From Yunchengibacter salinarum (GTDB lineage Bacteria > Pseudomonadota > Alphaproteobacteria > Sphingomonadales > Kordiimonadaceae), in contig NZ_JBBJLN010000002.1 of the NCBI RefSeq assembly GCF_037658235.1, forward strand, positions 284,405 through 348,404: DNA of 64,000 bases, written 5' to 3'. Position numbers and translations under genes: made by a program. The notes under the pieces were generated by a model. That model had not been told where the DNA came from. It worked only from the letters and a program-made list of their open reading frames with translations, and ran no database searches. Shown here one piece after another: positions 54,616 to 63,849 of the stretch. How positions within the stretch are numbered: position 1 is the stretch's first letter; the number at the start of each line of letters is the position of its first letter.

Positions 54616-55150
54616 GGCTCCTGCCCCCTTTGGTCACGCTGTCCGCCCGTTTGGCGGACGTCAGCCGTGCGATCCGGCTCTTCCGTTGGGAGTCGAGTAT
54701 TGCAAAAAAATGCAAAATTAAAAGGGGTAATCCAAAAAATTTTGGAAAAAAGCTTCTGGCGATCCGAGGCTGCAATACATGCATTATCTATAAAAATGAC
54801 TTAATATCATATATTTATACTATTAACAGGGTGCATGTGGCGTGACGTGTTTTGCGGTGCAATAATGAAAAAAATGTGAAAAATTCCTTGATTTTTGCAA
54901 AATGCGGTTTCAGTGTCGGGACTGCGCCAGGGGAGGGCGGATGGTCGGTCAAGCCATTCGCGGCCTGTTGGGCCGGTGTTGCCGGGGGAAGGCGGCATGG
55001 GGCGCCACGGGGCTCCTCCCTTATTGAAAGAAAAGCATTCCGGCCAATCAGGGGAGGCGGGTTTGCGGCACTGCCCCACGGCCAAAGCGTCGGCACAGGC
55101 GCGCGGACGGGATCACGGGGCGGCCATTTGAGGGAATCGGGAGGAATACC
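54616..55150. promoter_or_regulatory. Divergent amylase/TonB-receptor control region with TTGCAA sites
   Basis: No gene of note in 535 bp. AT-rich blocks at about 54695-54830 and 54845-54910 contain TATTGCAAAA (from 54698), ATGCAAAATT (54710-54719) and TTTTTGCAAAA (54892-54902), plus degenerate TTTTGCGG/GTGCAATA near 54850-54861. The cores match sites before lacI and GH97. A GGGAGGA ribosome-binding site lies just before 55151. The remaining part, 54910-55130, shows nothing clear. Confidence 0.6.
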
Positions 55151-57946
55151 ATGTTATTTGAACCGGGCGGCATGTCCGCCAGAACACGTTTGAAAATTTT
55201 TGCATCCGCCTCTGTGATCGCGTTGGCCACCGCGCCGGCCATGGCGCAGGATCAGGGCGGGGTGGACCCGGTGGAGGAAGCGGATCAGCGCGACCCCTCC
55301 CTTGAGCTTCAGGAAGTGGTGGTGACCGGCTTCCGCAGCTCCATCAAGACCGCCATTGCCAAGAAGCGCAACGCCCAGGGCATTGTGGAAGCCCTGTCGG
55401 CGGAGGATATCGGCAAGCTGCCGGATGTTTCCATCGCGGAAAGCCTCGCCCGGCTACCGGGCCTGACGGCGCAAAGGCTGGAAGGCCGCGCGCAGGTGAT
55501 TTCCATTCGCGGCCTGTCGCCGGACTTTTCCACCGCCCTGCTGAACGGGCGGGAACAGGTGTCCGTGGGCGATAACCGGGGCGTGGAATTCGACCAGTAT
55601 CCGTCAGAGCTGATCAATGGCGCGCTGGTCCATAAAACGCCCTATGCCGGGCTGATCGGGCAGGGGCTTGCCGGTACGGTCAATTTGCAGACCATCCGGC
55701 CACTGGAATCGGGGGAGCGCATCGTGGCGGTGAATGCCCGCTATGAATTCAACGAGGAAGCGGCGCTGAACCCCGACAGCCCGCGTGATGGTTTCCGTGG
55801 CAGTGTCACCTATGTGGACCAGTTCGCGGACGATACGGTGGGCGTGGCGCTTGGCGCCGCCATCCAAAGCACCCCCACCCAGAACGAGCAATTCAATGCC
55901 TGGGGCTTCCCGGCGCTGGATGACAATGCGCTGGTGATCGGCGGGTCCAAGCCCTTTGTACAGAGCAACGATCTGGACCGTGTGGGCCTGATGGGCACGC
56001 TGGAATACGACCCGCGCAGCAATTTCCGCACCACGCTGGACCTGTATTATTCCGATTTTCAGGAAACCCAGGTCAAGCGGGGCATCGAGCTGCCGCTGTT
56101 CTGGTCCGCCGCCCAGTTGCAGCCCGGCTTCACCGTGGATGACGGCCTGGTGACGGAAGGTACCTTTTCCGGCGTGAAGGGCGTGATGCGCAATGATTTG
56201 GACAAGCGCGACGCCGAACTGTTCGCCGGTGGCTGGAATATCGAATATGACATCGCCGACGACATCATGGTTACGGCGGACATCAGCTACAGCCGTGCCG
56301 AGCGCAACGACCTGCTGCTGGAAAGCTATGCCGGGACCGGCCCGGCGGGCGAGGGCGCCACGGACGATCTGGGCTTTTCCATTCCCGATAATGGCGTGAT
56401 CCAGTTCGATCCGTCGCTGGATTACACCGATACCAGCCTGTTCCGCCTGACCGACCCGCAGGGGTGGGGTGCGGGCTCCCGCCCCGGCGATCCGCTGACA
56501 CAGGCCGGTTTCCTGAACCAGCCGGAGGTGGACGACGAACTGACCCACCTGAAATTCATGGTGGACAAACGCTTTGAAAGCGGCTTCCTCGCCAATCTTC
56601 AGGTGGGTGTGGACCTGAGCCGCCGCGACAAGTCCAAGATCGCCGACGAGCGCTTTCTGACCCTGGGCGGCGCCACCAGCGCGGAAATCCCGGAATCCGC
56701 TCTGCTGGATGAAACGGTCTCGCTGGATTTCATCGGCATTCCGGGGCAGGTCACCTATGATCCGCTGGCGCTGGTGGAAAGCGGCGTTTACACGCAGGTG
56801 GTGGATGACCGGCCCTTTGTGGTCACCCGGAACTGGGATGTGCGCGAGGACGTGATACAAAGCTGGATCAAGGCGGACCTGGACGGCGCCATCGGCGGCA
56901 TGGCCGTGACCGGTAATGCCGGGGTGCAGGTGGTCTATACGGATCAGGAATCCAGCGGTTTCACCATTCAGGGCGGCAGTGACGGCAGCGGCGGCACGGT
57001 GGTGGATATCACCGACGGCGACGATTACTGGCGCGTCCTGCCATCTCTGAACCTGAACTTTCAGGTGGCGGATAATACCCGCGTCCGGCTCGGCGCGGCG
57101 CGGACCCTGACCCGCCCCCGGATGGATCAGCTATCCGCCAGCCAGGACCTGAGCGTCAATTTCGCCCAGCTCACCAGTACGGACCCGAACCAGTCCTTCT
57201 TCTCGTCCAGCGGCGGCAATGCACGGCTACGGCCCTATATGTCCAACAGCGTGGACCTGTCGCTGGAACACTATTTCGCCGACGGGGCGGGGATCGTGTC
57301 CTTCGCGCTGTTCTACAAGGACCTGGAAGATTATATCGACCCCAATTCCAGCTTCGTCTTTGATTTCGAGAGCTTTCAGGACTTTTTCCTGACCCTCGAT
57401 CAGCAGGCGGTGCTGGGCACCACGCAGGGCATTGTTTCCGGCCCGCGCAACACCGGCAATGGCGAGATCGGCGGCTTTGAATTTTCCGCCAATCTGCCCG
57501 CCGATGTGATCGCCCCGGCACTGGAAGGCTTCGGCGCCCTGACCAGCGTGTCCTATACGGACAGCTCCATTCGCCTGAACCCGGAGGGGGCGAAGATCAC
57601 CGTTCCGGGCCTGTCCGAATGGGTGGTCAATTCCACGCTCTATTTTGAGAAGGGCGGGTTCGAGGCCCGGATCAGCGAACGCTATCGCAGCAATTTCCTC
57701 GGCGAGGTATCCGGCCTCAGCGCCACCCGCATTCTGCGCACGGTCAGGGGCGAGTTCCTGATGGATGCCCAGATTTCCTATGAATTTCAGGCCGGTTCCA
57801 GCCTTGAGGGGCTGACCGTGACCTTGCAGGGGAATAACCTGACCGACGAACCCTTTGTGACCATCGACAATGAAGATATCCGGCAGGTGATCGATCATCA
57901 GCGCTTTGGCCGCACCTATCTGCTGGGTGTGAACTACAAGTTCTGA
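55151..57946 (+). CDS. TonB-dependent outer-membrane receptor (probably maltodextrin)
   Basis: Outer-membrane active transporter of 931 residues. A signal peptide covers about residues 1-33 (ASVIALATAPAMAQ). A TonB-box-like EVVVTGFRSS precedes the plug (AIVEALSAEDIGKLPD-like stretch, IAESLARLPGL, GLSPDFSTALLNGRE), and a long beta-barrel ends with FGRTYLLGVNYKF, the aromatic-ended final strand. Its class is the one found in carbohydrate-utilisation loci of alphaproteobacteria and xanthomonads. Substrate is inferred from the amylase, glucosidases and LacI gene around it. Confidence 0.93.
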   Translation: MLFEPGGMSARTRLKIFASASVIALATAPAMAQDQGGVDPVEEADQRDPSLELQEVVVTGFRSSIKTAIAKKRNAQGIVEALSAEDIGKLPDVSIAESLARLPGLTAQRLEGRAQVISIRGLSPDFSTALLNGREQVSVGDNRGVEFDQYPSELINGALVHKTPYAGLIGQGLAGTVNLQTIRPLESGERIVAVNARYEFNEEAALNPDSPRDGFRGSVTYVDQFADDTVGVALGAAIQSTPTQNEQFNAWGFPALDDNALVIGGSKPFVQSNDLDRVGLMGTLEYDPRSNFRTTLDLYYSDFQETQVKRGIELPLFWSAAQLQPGFTVDDGLVTEGTFSGVKGVMRNDLDKRDAELFAGGWNIEYDIADDIMVTADISYSRAERNDLLLESYAGTGPAGEGATDDLGFSIPDNGVIQFDPSLDYTDTSLFRLTDPQGWGAGSRPGDPLTQAGFLNQPEVDDELTHLKFMVDKRFESGFLANLQVGVDLSRRDKSKIADERFLTLGGATSAEIPESALLDETVSLDFIGIPGQVTYDPLALVESGVYTQVVDDRPFVVTRNWDVREDVIQSWIKADLDGAIGGMAVTGNAGVQVVYTDQESSGFTIQGGSDGSGGTVVDITDGDDYWRVLPSLNLNFQVADNTRVRLGAARTLTRPRMDQLSASQDLSVNFAQLTSTDPNQSFFSSSGGNARLRPYMSNSVDLSLEHYFADGAGIVSFALFYKDLEDYIDPNSSFVFDFESFQDFFLTLDQQAVLGTTQGIVSGPRNTGNGEIGGFEFSANLPADVIAPALEGFGALTSVSYTDSSIRLNPEGAKITVPGLSEWVVNSTLYFEKGGFEARISERYRSNFLGEVSGLSATRILRTVRGEFLMDAQISYEFQAGSSLEGLTVTLQGNNLTDEPFVTIDNEDIRQVIDHQRFGRTYLLGVNYKF

Positions 57947-57974
57947 TGCCTCCCCAAAGGGCACAGTGCAAAGG

Positions 57975-58006
57975 GGCTCGCCGCTGTGGCGGGCCTCTTC
58001 TGCTTT
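57975..58006 (+). terminator. Possible weak terminator after the TonB receptor
   Basis: GGCTCGCC (57975-57982) pairs with GGCGGGCC (57988-57995) around GCTGT, with one G-U pair, followed by a T-rich but interrupted tail. It may attenuate rather than stop transcription into the halogenase gene. Confidence 0.35.
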
Positions 58007-58073
58007 GCGCCATGTGCGATGGGCTGGCACTGTCGGCCAATAGGCCGGGCCGGGTGATACAGGGAGACGGGCA

Positions 58074-59564
58074 ATGACGCATGAACCGGTGGAACGGGTG
58101 GTGATCGTGGGCGGCGGCACGGCGGGCTGGATGGCGGCAGCGGTGCTTGCCAGGGCCTTTTCCGGTCGGCTCACTATTACGCTGGTGGAATCGGATGCCA
58201 TCGGCACGGTGGGTGTGGGGGAGGCCACTATTCCGCAAATTCGCCTGCTCAACCAGTATCTTGGCATAGATGAAGATGACTTTATCCGCGCCACCGGCGC
58301 CACCTTCAAGCTGGGCATTGAATTCGTCGGCTGGGCGCGCCGCGGGGACCGCTATCACCATGCCTTTGGTGATGTGGGCCTGCCACTGGGCGGGGCGCCT
58401 TTTCAACATGCATGGGCCCGCGCCCGCGCCGAGGGGTTGGCGGACGATCTCTGGGCCTATTCCCTGAACGCACAGGCCGCGGATCAAAACCGCTTTCAGC
58501 GCATGGACACCACGCCCGATGGCCGCTTGCAGGGGCTGCGCCACGCCTTTCATTTTGATGCCGGGCTGTATGGTCAGGCGCTGCGCCGCTATGGCGAGGC
58601 CAAGGGCGTGACCCGGCTGGAAGGCCGGATCACGCAGGCGCCGCTGGACGGCGAGACCGGCCATGTGCAGTCGGTGGTGCTGGACGATGGCCGCACCGTG
58701 CCGGGTGATCTTTTCATCGACTGTTCCGGCTTTCGCGGCCTGCTGATCGAAGGCGCGCTGAAAACCGGCTATGAGGACTGGCGGCACTGGCTGCCCTGTG
58801 ACCGGGCCATTGCGGTGCCCAGCGAAGGCGGCCCCATGCGGCCCTTTACCCAGTCCATCGCCCATGAGGCGGGTTGGCAGTGGCGCATTCCGCTGCAACA
58901 CCGCACCGGCAACGGCCACGTGTTTTGCAGCGACCATATAAGCAGCGACGAGGCCACGGCGCGCCTGCTGGACGGGCTGGAGGGCGCGCCACTGGCGGAG
59001 CCCGCCGAGCTGCGTTTCACCACCGGGATGCGCAGGCAGGTGTGGCGCCGCAATGTGGTGGCGCTGGGCCTTGCCAGCGGTTTCATGGAGCCCCTGGAAA
59101 GCACCAGCATCCATCTTGTGCAAAGCGGCATCAGCCGCCTGGTGCAGATGTTCCCCGGCAAGGCCATGCCCGCCCGCCTGCGCGACCTGTATAACCGCGA
59201 AACCCGTTTCGAGTTCGAGGCCATCCGCGACTTCCTTATCCTGCACTATCACGCCAATGAAAAGGCCGAGCCTTTCTGGCGCGCCTGCGCGGCCATGGAT
59301 GTGCCCGACACGCTTCTGGAAAAGATCGACATTTTCCGCCAGACCGGCCAGATCCACCGGCGCGGGGAGGAACTGTTCACCGATGTGGGCTGGTTGCAGG
59401 TGCTGGTGGGGCAGCACATCCTGCCAAAGGCATGGTCGCCTTTGGTGGACGCTGTGGACAGTGCGCGACTGAAGACCTTTCTGGATCGCATCCGGCAGAC
59501 CGTTACCGCCACGGTGGACCGGCTGCCGGACCACGCCGAGACGGTGAGCCGGATTAGGGTTTAA
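58074..59564 (+). CDS. Tryptophan-halogenase-family flavoprotein (copy 1)
   Basis: FAD-dependent enzyme of 496 residues. The flavin motif GGGTAGWM is at 13-20. Lys79 in ATFKLGIEF matches the active-site lysine of PrnA/RebH that carries hypohalite. The diagnostic WQWRIP lies at 268-273. It therefore has the hallmarks of a halogenase, but lies in a sugar-uptake locus directly after the TonB receptor, where such proteins are common and their substrate unknown. GGGAGA precedes the ATG. Related to the convergent copy 2. Confidence 0.88.
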   Translation: MTHEPVERVVIVGGGTAGWMAAAVLARAFSGRLTITLVESDAIGTVGVGEATIPQIRLLNQYLGIDEDDFIRATGATFKLGIEFVGWARRGDRYHHAFGDVGLPLGGAPFQHAWARARAEGLADDLWAYSLNAQAADQNRFQRMDTTPDGRLQGLRHAFHFDAGLYGQALRRYGEAKGVTRLEGRITQAPLDGETGHVQSVVLDDGRTVPGDLFIDCSGFRGLLIEGALKTGYEDWRHWLPCDRAIAVPSEGGPMRPFTQSIAHEAGWQWRIPLQHRTGNGHVFCSDHISSDEATARLLDGLEGAPLAEPAELRFTTGMRRQVWRRNVVALGLASGFMEPLESTSIHLVQSGISRLVQMFPGKAMPARLRDLYNRETRFEFEAIRDFLILHYHANEKAEPFWRACAAMDVPDTLLEKIDIFRQTGQIHRRGEELFTDVGWLQVLVGQHILPKAWSPLVDAVDSARLKTFLDRIRQTVTATVDRLPDHAETVSRIRV

Positions 59565-59572
59565 TTTTTTTG

Positions 59573-59967
59573 CCGCTCACGCCTTGGCCGCTGGCGCGGC
59601 CCGGCTTTGTTTCCGCTCACGCCTGAGCGCTGCGCGCTGCGGCTCCGCTTGGGCGCCGCACTGGCGGCGGGGCGCGGTCGCGCCCTCCGCTCATCCCGCG
59701 CAGTGGCGGGATGGCGGTAGAGGCTCCTTTCCGCTCACGCAAGCGTGCTGCTCACGCGCTCCGCGAGGGCGCCGCACTGGCGGCGGGCCACGGTCGTGGC
59801 CTCCGCTCATCCCGCGCAATGGCGGGATGGCGGTAGAGGCTCCTTTCCGCTCACGCAAGCGCGCTGCGGCTCCGCTTGGGCGCCGCACTGGCGGCGGGGC
59901 GCGGTCGCGCCCTCCGCTCATCCCGCGCAATGGCGGGATGGCGGTAGAGGCGGCGCCGGTGCGGGGT
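59573..59967. repeat. Inverted-orientation array of the palindrome-rich repeat, about 116-118 bp period
   Basis: A truncated copy at 59573-59612, then copies starting at 59613, 59731 and 59847. The reverse complement aligns with the 131-bp units at 41.6 kb over most of their length. Arms change together: GGCCACG/CGTGGCC in the 59731 copy versus GGGCGCG/CGCGCCC in the 59613 and 59847 copies. It occupies the gap between the two convergent halogenase genes. Confidence 0.93.
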
Positions 59968-59988
59968 TGACCCGGTTTGGGGCCTTTA

Positions 59989-61500
59989 TCAGGCGGCGGG
60001 GGTGTTTGTCAGGCGGGTCAGGGTGTCTTCGTGGGGTGGCATGGCGTGGGCGGCGGCGTCTATGGTGCGGACCAGTCCGGCCAGGGTGTTCCGTCCGTCC
60101 TTTCCGCGCAAGTCCGCCAACGGGTCGTGGGTTCGGGGCATCACATTCTGCCCGATCAGCACCGCCAGCCAGCTTGGGTTCTGGAACAGTTCCAGATCGT
60201 GCGCCACGATCCGGCCAGAAGCGCGGAAATGATGGATTTTGTAGGCGAGATCATCGGGAATGGTCATGTTCGCGCACATACGCCAGAAGGCGCTGTCATC
60301 CCGTCGGGTGGCCGTGTAGTGCAGGATCAGGAAGTCCCGCGTGCGTTCATATTCCAGGGCGGTCAGGCGGTTGAATTCCTGCGCCAGAAGGGGGTCGAAA
60401 TCGTGCCGGGGCCAGAGCGCCAGAAGCCGGTTGATGGATGACTGGATCAGGTGAAGACTGGTGCTTTCCAGCGGTTCCATGAATCCGGCGGCAAGCCCGA
60501 TGGCGACCACGTTCCGGTTCCAGAACGCCTTGCGCCGCCCCGTGGTGAAGGCCAGCGGGCGCGGCTCGGCCAGGGGGGCGCCATCCAGATTGGCCAGCAG
60601 GGTTTCCGTTGCTTCGTCCGCGCTCATATGATCGCTGCAATAGACCATGCCGTTGCCGATACGGTGTTGCAGCGGAATGCGCCACTGCCAGCCCGCCCGG
60701 CGCGCGGTGGCGCGGGTATAGGGGTCGGCGGGGCCGGGCTTTTCGCAGGGCACGGCCACCGCCCGGTCACAGGGCAGCCAGTGCCGCCAGTCCTCATAAC
60801 CGGTTTTCAGGGTGCCTTCGATCAGCAGGCCGCGAAAGCCGGAACAGTCGATGAAAAGGTCGGCGGCAAGCCGTGTCCCGTCCGCCAGTGTCACGGCGTT
60901 CACAAAGCCCGTTTCGCCGTTCTGGCCCACGTCCACCACGCGGCCTTCATGGCGTGTGACACCCCTGGCCTCGGCATAGCGGCGCAGGGCCGCGGCATAC
61001 AGCGTGGCATCGAAATGATAGGCATGGTCATGGGTGCTCTGCACCTTGCGGCGGTCGCTTTCCCGTGGGGCGAAGCGGCCAAGGCGCGCCATGACAGCCG
61101 CCATGGAACAGGCATCCAGCGGTGTTTCATCCCCCGCCGCGCGGGCTTGAAGCCAGTATTGGTGCAGGGGCACCGCGTCAAAGTCCGCCCCGTATTGTCC
61201 GAAGGGGTGAAAATAACGCTCCCCCAGGCCGCCCCAGTCCGCGAATTCTATGCCCAGCTTGAACGTGCCCTGGGTGGCCTTGAGAAAGGCGGCCTCGGAA
61301 ATGCCGAGCATCTGATTGAACAGCTTGATCGGGGGAATGGTGGCCTCCCCCACGCCCACCGTGCCGATGGCATCGGATTCCACGACCGTGATATCGGCCC
61401 GCCCCGCCGTGCCCTGCGCCAGTGCCGCCGCCGTCATCCAGCCAGCGGAACCGCCGCCCACAATCAGCACCCGGCGCACCGGCTCCCGGTGGTTTTCCAT
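59989..61500 (-). CDS. Tryptophan-halogenase-family flavoprotein (copy 2)
   Basis: FAD-dependent protein of 503 residues, with GGGSAGWM (16-23), Lys81 in TFKLGIEF and WQWRIPL all retained, so halogenase chemistry is possible. The ATG at 61500 follows GGGAGGGG; an in-frame ATG at 61539 is less likely because it overlaps the operator region. It is divergent from the GH97 gene across 230 bp containing several TTGCAA sites, and convergent with copy 1, suggesting control by the LacI-type regulator. Confidence 0.88.
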   Translation of the reverse strand: MENHREPVRRVLIVGGGSAGWMTAAALAQGTAGRADITVVESDAIGTVGVGEATIPPIKLFNQMLGISEAAFLKATQGTFKLGIEFADWGGLGERYFHPFGQYGADFDAVPLHQYWLQARAAGDETPLDACSMAAVMARLGRFAPRESDRRKVQSTHDHAYHFDATLYAAALRRYAEARGVTRHEGRVVDVGQNGETGFVNAVTLADGTRLAADLFIDCSGFRGLLIEGTLKTGYEDWRHWLPCDRAVAVPCEKPGPADPYTRATARRAGWQWRIPLQHRIGNGMVYCSDHMSADEATETLLANLDGAPLAEPRPLAFTTGRRKAFWNRNVVAIGLAAGFMEPLESTSLHLIQSSINRLLALWPRHDFDPLLAQEFNRLTALEYERTRDFLILHYTATRRDDSAFWRMCANMTIPDDLAYKIHHFRASGRIVAHDLELFQNPSWLAVLIGQNVMPRTHDPLADLRGKDGRNTLAGLVRTIDAAAHAMPPHEDTLTRLTNTPAA

Positions 61501-61730
61501 CAGCCCCTCCCTGTTTGCAAGAATGGTAATTTTTTGCAAATGGGGATGTCAAGTCCGCACCGGTGAGACTGCCCTTAAAGTATGTAATTAAAGAATTTAC
61601 GGCGCCCATAGGAGTTGCAAAATATGTTGCAAAATACAATTTTATTTCATAACCGTTGCAAAACCGGGTCGGGGCGGCCATGCTCCCGACCATAGGGAAA
61701 TCGCACCATGCGCGAGGGGGAGACTGGCTT
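61501..61730. promoter_or_regulatory. Divergent halogenase/GH97 control region with five TTGCAA sites
   Basis: GTTTGCAAGA (61513-61522) and TTTTTTGCAAAT (61530-61541) have centres 19 bp apart, the same spacing as before lacI. Nearer GH97 are GTTGCAAAA sites starting at 61614, 61626 and 61655. The intervening sequence is AT-rich, as expected of promoters. The first pair overlaps the region just upstream of the halogenase start. Confidence 0.65.
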
Positions 61731-63785
61731 ATGTCCACACCGTTTCTGAAATTCATGCTGCCCGGCTTTCTGGCCCTGTTACTGGTTGCCTGTGGCGGCC
61801 GGGCGGAAACGGCGCGCACTGTCACGTCGCCCGATGGCAGGCTTGCCTTCCATCTGGAAAGTGGGGAGGGCGCCTTGACCTATCGCGTCACCCGTGGCGA
61901 CGAGGTGATCGTGCGGCCATCGCGGCTTGGCTTCCGGTTTCGCCAGGCGGCCCCGCTTGGGGATCATATGACCCTGGTGGATACCACCATCACCCGCCGC
62001 GACCGGCAGTGGGAGCAGCCCTGGGGCGAAAAACGCATGGTGCGGGATCATCATGTGGAGGCGCGCTTTACCCTGCGGGAAACAGCCGCGCCGGGGCGCA
62101 CCCTTGTGGTGGTCGCGCGCCTGTTCAATGACGGCCTCGGCTTTCGCTATGAACTGCCCGCCGGGGCCGATGCGGACGATCTTGTGGTCACCGATGAACG
62201 CACCGCCTTCAACCTGCCCATGGATGCCACGAGCTGGTGGATTCCGGCGCGGGAATGGAACCGCTATGAATATATCTATGAGGAAACCCCCCTTGCCGCG
62301 GTGGAAGAAGCGCACACCCCGATCACCCTGAAGACCGCCGCGGGAACCCATGTGTCGGTTCATGAAGCCGCGCTGGTGGACTATGCGGGCATAACCCTGA
62401 AACGTGCCGGGGACGGGTTCGAGGCCGATCTGGCGCCCTGGCCCAATGGCGACAAGGTGCGCACGTCCGGGGGGTTCACCACGCCGTGGCGCACTTTCCA
62501 GATCGCGGACGACGCCACGGGGCTGATGGCCTCCGACCTGATCCTGAACCTGAATGAGCCCAACAGGCTGGGCGACGTGGACTGGGTGGAGCCCGGCAAA
62601 TATGTGGGCATCTGGTGGGCCATGCACATTCGCAAGGCCACCTGGGGCCGCGACGGCAATCACGGGGCCACCACGGAAAACACCATGCGCTATATGGATT
62701 TCGCCGCCGAGCATGGCTTTGACGGCGTTCTGGTGGAAGGCTGGAACAAGGGCTGGGACGGGGACTGGTACAGCCATGGCGAGCTGTTCGATTTCACCAC
62801 GCCCTATCCCGATTTTGATCTGTCGGCGGTGGCTGAATACGGGCGGAAAAAGGGTGTGCGCCTGATCGGCCACCATGAAACCAGCGGTCATATCACCAAT
62901 TATGAAGACCAGATGGATGCCGCTTTCAGGCTTCTGGCCGAGCACGGCGTGCGACAGGTGAAAACCGGCTATGTGGCCGATGCGGGCGAGGCGATCCGGG
63001 TTCTGCCGGACGGCAGCCGGGAAAAGCATTTCCATGACGGCCAGTACATGGTGAACCATTATCAGCGCGTGCTGGAAGTGGCGGCGAAATATAACATCGC
63101 CATCAACACCCATGAGCCGGTCAAGGCCACGGGGCTCCGGCGCACCTATCCCAACTGGATTTCCCGCGAGGGCGCGCGCGGGCAGGAATACAATGCCTGG
63201 GGCGACCCCACCAATCCGCCGTCCCACACGGCGACGCTGCCCTTTACCCGGATGCTTGGCGGGCCGATGGATTTCACCCCCGGCATTTTCGATCTTCTGT
63301 TCAAGGATGAAATGCCCGACCACCGGGTGAAAACCACGCTGGCCAAGCAATTGGCGCTCTATGTGGTGCTGTACAGCCCGATCCAGATGGCGGCCGACCT
63401 GCCGGAAAATTATGAAGCCCGGCCCGAGGCTTTCCAGTTCATCAAGGACGTGCCCACGGACTGGGAAGACAGCATACCGCTGGAAGGGGTCGTGGGCGAT
63501 CATGTCACCGTGGCTCGCAAAGCGCGCGGCGGGGATGACTGGTTCCTGGGCAGCCTGACGGCGGACAAGGCCCGCACCATGACGGTGGCGCTCGATTTCC
63601 TGGACGGCGACCGCGCCTATGAGGCCCGGATATACCGGGACAGCGATGATGCACACTGGCGCACCAATCCCTATGGCTTCACGCGGGAGATGCGCACTGT
63701 CACAAAAGATGACAGCCTGTCCCTGCCGGTGGCGCCGGGTGGTGGTTTGGCCATCCGGTTCCGCGCCCTGCCACAGGACGATTGA
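61731..63785 (+). CDS. GH97 alpha-glucosidase (SusB-like) lipoprotein
   Basis: Exported alpha-glucoside hydrolase of 684 residues. The N-terminus has a lipobox LVAC with Cys21, predicting a membrane-anchored periplasmic lipoprotein. GH97 architecture is visible: N-terminal beta-sandwich with SPDGRLAFHLES, then a barrel with WWAMHI, GFDGVLVEGWNKGWDGD, IGHHETSGH, INTHEPVKATG, GQEYNAWG and the C-terminal sandwich. The glutamates in these blocks fit the inverting, calcium-dependent SusB type acting on malto-oligosaccharides. The start follows GAGGGGGAG. Confidence 0.93.
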   Translation: MSTPFLKFMLPGFLALLLVACGGRAETARTVTSPDGRLAFHLESGEGALTYRVTRGDEVIVRPSRLGFRFRQAAPLGDHMTLVDTTITRRDRQWEQPWGEKRMVRDHHVEARFTLRETAAPGRTLVVVARLFNDGLGFRYELPAGADADDLVVTDERTAFNLPMDATSWWIPAREWNRYEYIYEETPLAAVEEAHTPITLKTAAGTHVSVHEAALVDYAGITLKRAGDGFEADLAPWPNGDKVRTSGGFTTPWRTFQIADDATGLMASDLILNLNEPNRLGDVDWVEPGKYVGIWWAMHIRKATWGRDGNHGATTENTMRYMDFAAEHGFDGVLVEGWNKGWDGDWYSHGELFDFTTPYPDFDLSAVAEYGRKKGVRLIGHHETSGHITNYEDQMDAAFRLLAEHGVRQVKTGYVADAGEAIRVLPDGSREKHFHDGQYMVNHYQRVLEVAAKYNIAINTHEPVKATGLRRTYPNWISREGARGQEYNAWGDPTNPPSHTATLPFTRMLGGPMDFTPGIFDLLFKDEMPDHRVKTTLAKQLALYVVLYSPIQMAADLPENYEARPEAFQFIKDVPTDWEDSIPLEGVVGDHVTVARKARGGDDWFLGSLTADKARTMTVALDFLDGDRAYEARIYRDSDDAHWRTNPYGFTREMRTVTKDDSLSLPVAPGGGLAIRFRALPQDD

Positions 63786-63849
63786 GGCCCGCCGGGGCGC
63801 GCGGGTACCCGTGGCGGCGGCATTGTAACATTCTTCGGGGGAGGGGATC

